Positions 62,401 through 64,000 of a stretch of DNA of 64,000 nt are shown in pieces. A program made the translations under genes and the position numbers. The first letter of the stretch is position 1. Each line of letters starts with the position of its first letter. Below the pieces are notes generated by a model. The model was not told the origin of the DNA and searched no databases. It was given only the letters and a program-made list of their open reading frames with translations. Source of the DNA: Paramecium sonneborni (lineage: Eukaryota; Ciliophora; Oligohymenophorea; Peniculida; Parameciidae); contig CAJJDN010000028.1 in NCBI GenBank assembly GCA_905182985.1, positions 285,090 through 349,089 of the forward strand, in the 5' to 3' direction.

Positions 62401-64000
62401 GCTATTTGGCATAATATGTTGATACTGAATTAAAAAAAATTATGGTTGAAGAAATGGAATAATTAGAGGCTGCTTTAGAGAAATTGTTCTTCTTTTCACT
62501 TACTTGGTCTATTGGAGCTACTGGAAATAATAGATCAGGATTTAATGATACTTTGAAAGCTATGGCTAAATTTGATAAGCCAGATGATTTTTATGAAGTT
62601 TATCTTGATATTTCTACAAATACTTTTATTCCCTGGAATCAAATGTATTAAAATTTCAGTATTGATTCTAAATTAGCTTACCATGAAATTATGATTCCTA
62701 CTGCAGATTCAACTAGAAATATGTATTTATTGAAATTACTTTTGTAAAATAATAAAAATGTTCTTAATCCTGGACCAACAGGAACTGGAAAAACTTAAAA
62801 TATATTTAGTCTTTTAACAGCTGGAATGGGAGAGGATTTCTTATATATTGCACTCACATTTAGTGCTTAAACATCTGCTAATTAAACATAAGATACAATA
62901 GATTCAAAATTAGAGAAGAGAAGAAAAGGAGTTTTTGGTCCTCCAATCAGATAGAGAATGATTATTTTTGTAGATGATTTAAATATGCCAAAAAAAGAAT
63001 AATATGGAGCATAACCACCATTAGAATTACTAAGATAATATTTAGATTATAAAGGTTGGTACAATAGAAAAGAACTTTAATTTATGAAAATTGAAGATGT
63101 TATTATTCTTGCTGCTATGGGTCCTCCAGGAGGTGGTCGTACATTTATTAGTAATAGAGTAGTCAGACATTTTAATGTAATAGGATATAATGAATTGAGT
63201 AATAACTATATTTCAGAGATTTTCACTGCCTTGATATCTTTCTTTTTGAAAAGATTCAATGAGCCAATAAGAAATAGTATTCCAACATTAGTTTAGAGTG
63301 TGCTTACATTTTATTAATAGGTAAGATCAACAATGTTACCAACACCAGCTAAATCTCATTATACATTTAATCTGAGAGATATATGGAGAGTGTTTTAAGG
63401 AATAAGTTCAGCAGCTCCAAAATCAACTCCAGATGTAGTAGCATTAGTAAAGATATGGTATCATGAAAATTTAAGAGTGTTTCATGATAGATTAACAACT
63501 GAAGATGATAGATAAGAATTAAAAAATATGTTAAAGATTGGATTTACTTAATTTGGAGTGACTTCTGAATAGATATTGGATTCAGAAAGAGTAATTTTCG
63601 GAGATTTTATGTAATCAAGAGATGCAGATATAAAAGTATATTAATAGATTCCAGATATGCATTAATTGGTTAATAGAATGGATAACTATTAAGAAGATTA
63701 TAATACAGATAATACATTTATAATAGGAGGAGCAAAGAAACAGATGAGATTAGTAATGTTTGTGGATGCAACAGAACATATTTCAAGAATAGCTAGAATT
63801 ATAAGATAAGCATAAGGTAATGCATTATTACTTGGAGTTGGAGGAAGTGGTCGATAATCATTATCAAGGATGGCAACATTTGTTACAAATTATAAGTTGT
63901 TTTAAATTGAAGTTATCAAGAATTATTCAATGAGAAGTTGGAGAGATGATGTTAAGAAAGTTTTGATGATAGCTGGTATAGAAAATAAACCAGTAACTTT
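56468..64000 (+). CDS. Axonemal dynein heavy chain, inner-arm single-headed type (5' part)
   Basis: ATG 56468; introns 56558-56580 (ends GAG), 56705-56729 and 56870-56897. From 56898 one frame is open to the window end, about 2,485 codons in all. The tail and linker precede the AAA ring: AAA1 P-loop [10 protein letters not shown] (near 60933) with FDEFNRI, AAA2 GPTGGGKTC (near 61775), AAA3 GPTGTGKT (near 62771) with [10 protein letters not shown], and AAA4 GVGGSGRQS (near 63833). PYGYEYLGN...PLTDKCY before AAA1 is typical of axonemal heavy chains. AAA1 near residue 1,460 implies a short tail and fits DNAH3/7/12-type inner-arm dyneins better than outer-arm chains. AAA5, AAA6, stalk and C-terminus lie beyond the window. 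Confidence 0.93.

Overview
The window is somatic (macronuclear-type) DNA of a ciliate, most likely a Paramecium or close relative. In frame after frame, long coding stretches are full of TAA and TAG at positions that read well as glutamine, and genes end only at TGA (ciliate nuclear code). Introns are tiny: most resolved ones are 18-30 nt, start GTA and end AG, and removing them keeps gene lengths divisible by three. DNA is very AT-rich, genes are packed with short spacers on both strands, and families known from ciliate cilia and cortex recur. Standard-code ORFs are therefore nearly all misleading; genes here were read by eye with TGA as the only stop. I name no species.

Assembly: four single-N joins (294, 2141, 11204, 30617) are each flanked by about 1.0-1.2 kb of repeated sequence. 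They look like unmerged contig overlaps, so the apparent tandem duplications at 1-3160, 10076-12332 and 29447-31787 are probably artefacts.

Layout. 1-14.9 kb: a RING-finger gene fragment, a coiled-coil gene, and a minus-strand array of five related genes (2837-4588, 4760-6181, 6410-8458, 11368-12708, 13476-14899). These encode cysteine-rich zinc-binding modules with some resemblance to IBR/RBR ubiquitin-ligase domains, joined to coiled coils and, in some, ubiquitin-like N-terminal regions. This is the most novel part of the window. The array also holds a mosaic gene and broken gene fragments. 15-24 kb: uncharacterised genes, a SAM+FHA protein and an 803-residue CSC1/TMEM63-like channel. 24-33 kb: an IQ+MORN protein, then two tandem paralogous cyclic-nucleotide-gated K+ channels with a CCHC zinc knuckle, then a coiled-coil gene. 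33-40 kb: unknowns, a tesmin/TSO1-type CXC protein, an alveolin-like membrane-skeleton protein, an FHA protein and a small secreted protein. 40-49 kb: a MORN protein, dynein light chain LC8, a coiled-coil protein, a REI1/ZNF622-like ribosome-biogenesis factor, an unknown, the dynein regulatory complex subunit DRC1, and a MORN-SAM-kinase fusion. 49-56.4 kb: coiled-coil and paralogous unknowns, a degenerate acyl-CoA-oxidase-like pseudogene, and a membrane-anchored OTU-type deubiquitinase. 56.5-64 kb: the first ~2,485 codons of a single-headed axonemal dynein heavy chain, cut by the window end in AAA4.

Several products would act together in cilia (LC8, DRC1, dynein heavy chain, perhaps the MORN proteins), and alveolin in the cortex. 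The RING, IBR-like and OTU genes suggest ubiquitin signalling. Neighbouring genes in this kind of genome are not co-transcribed, so co-location alone says little about function.
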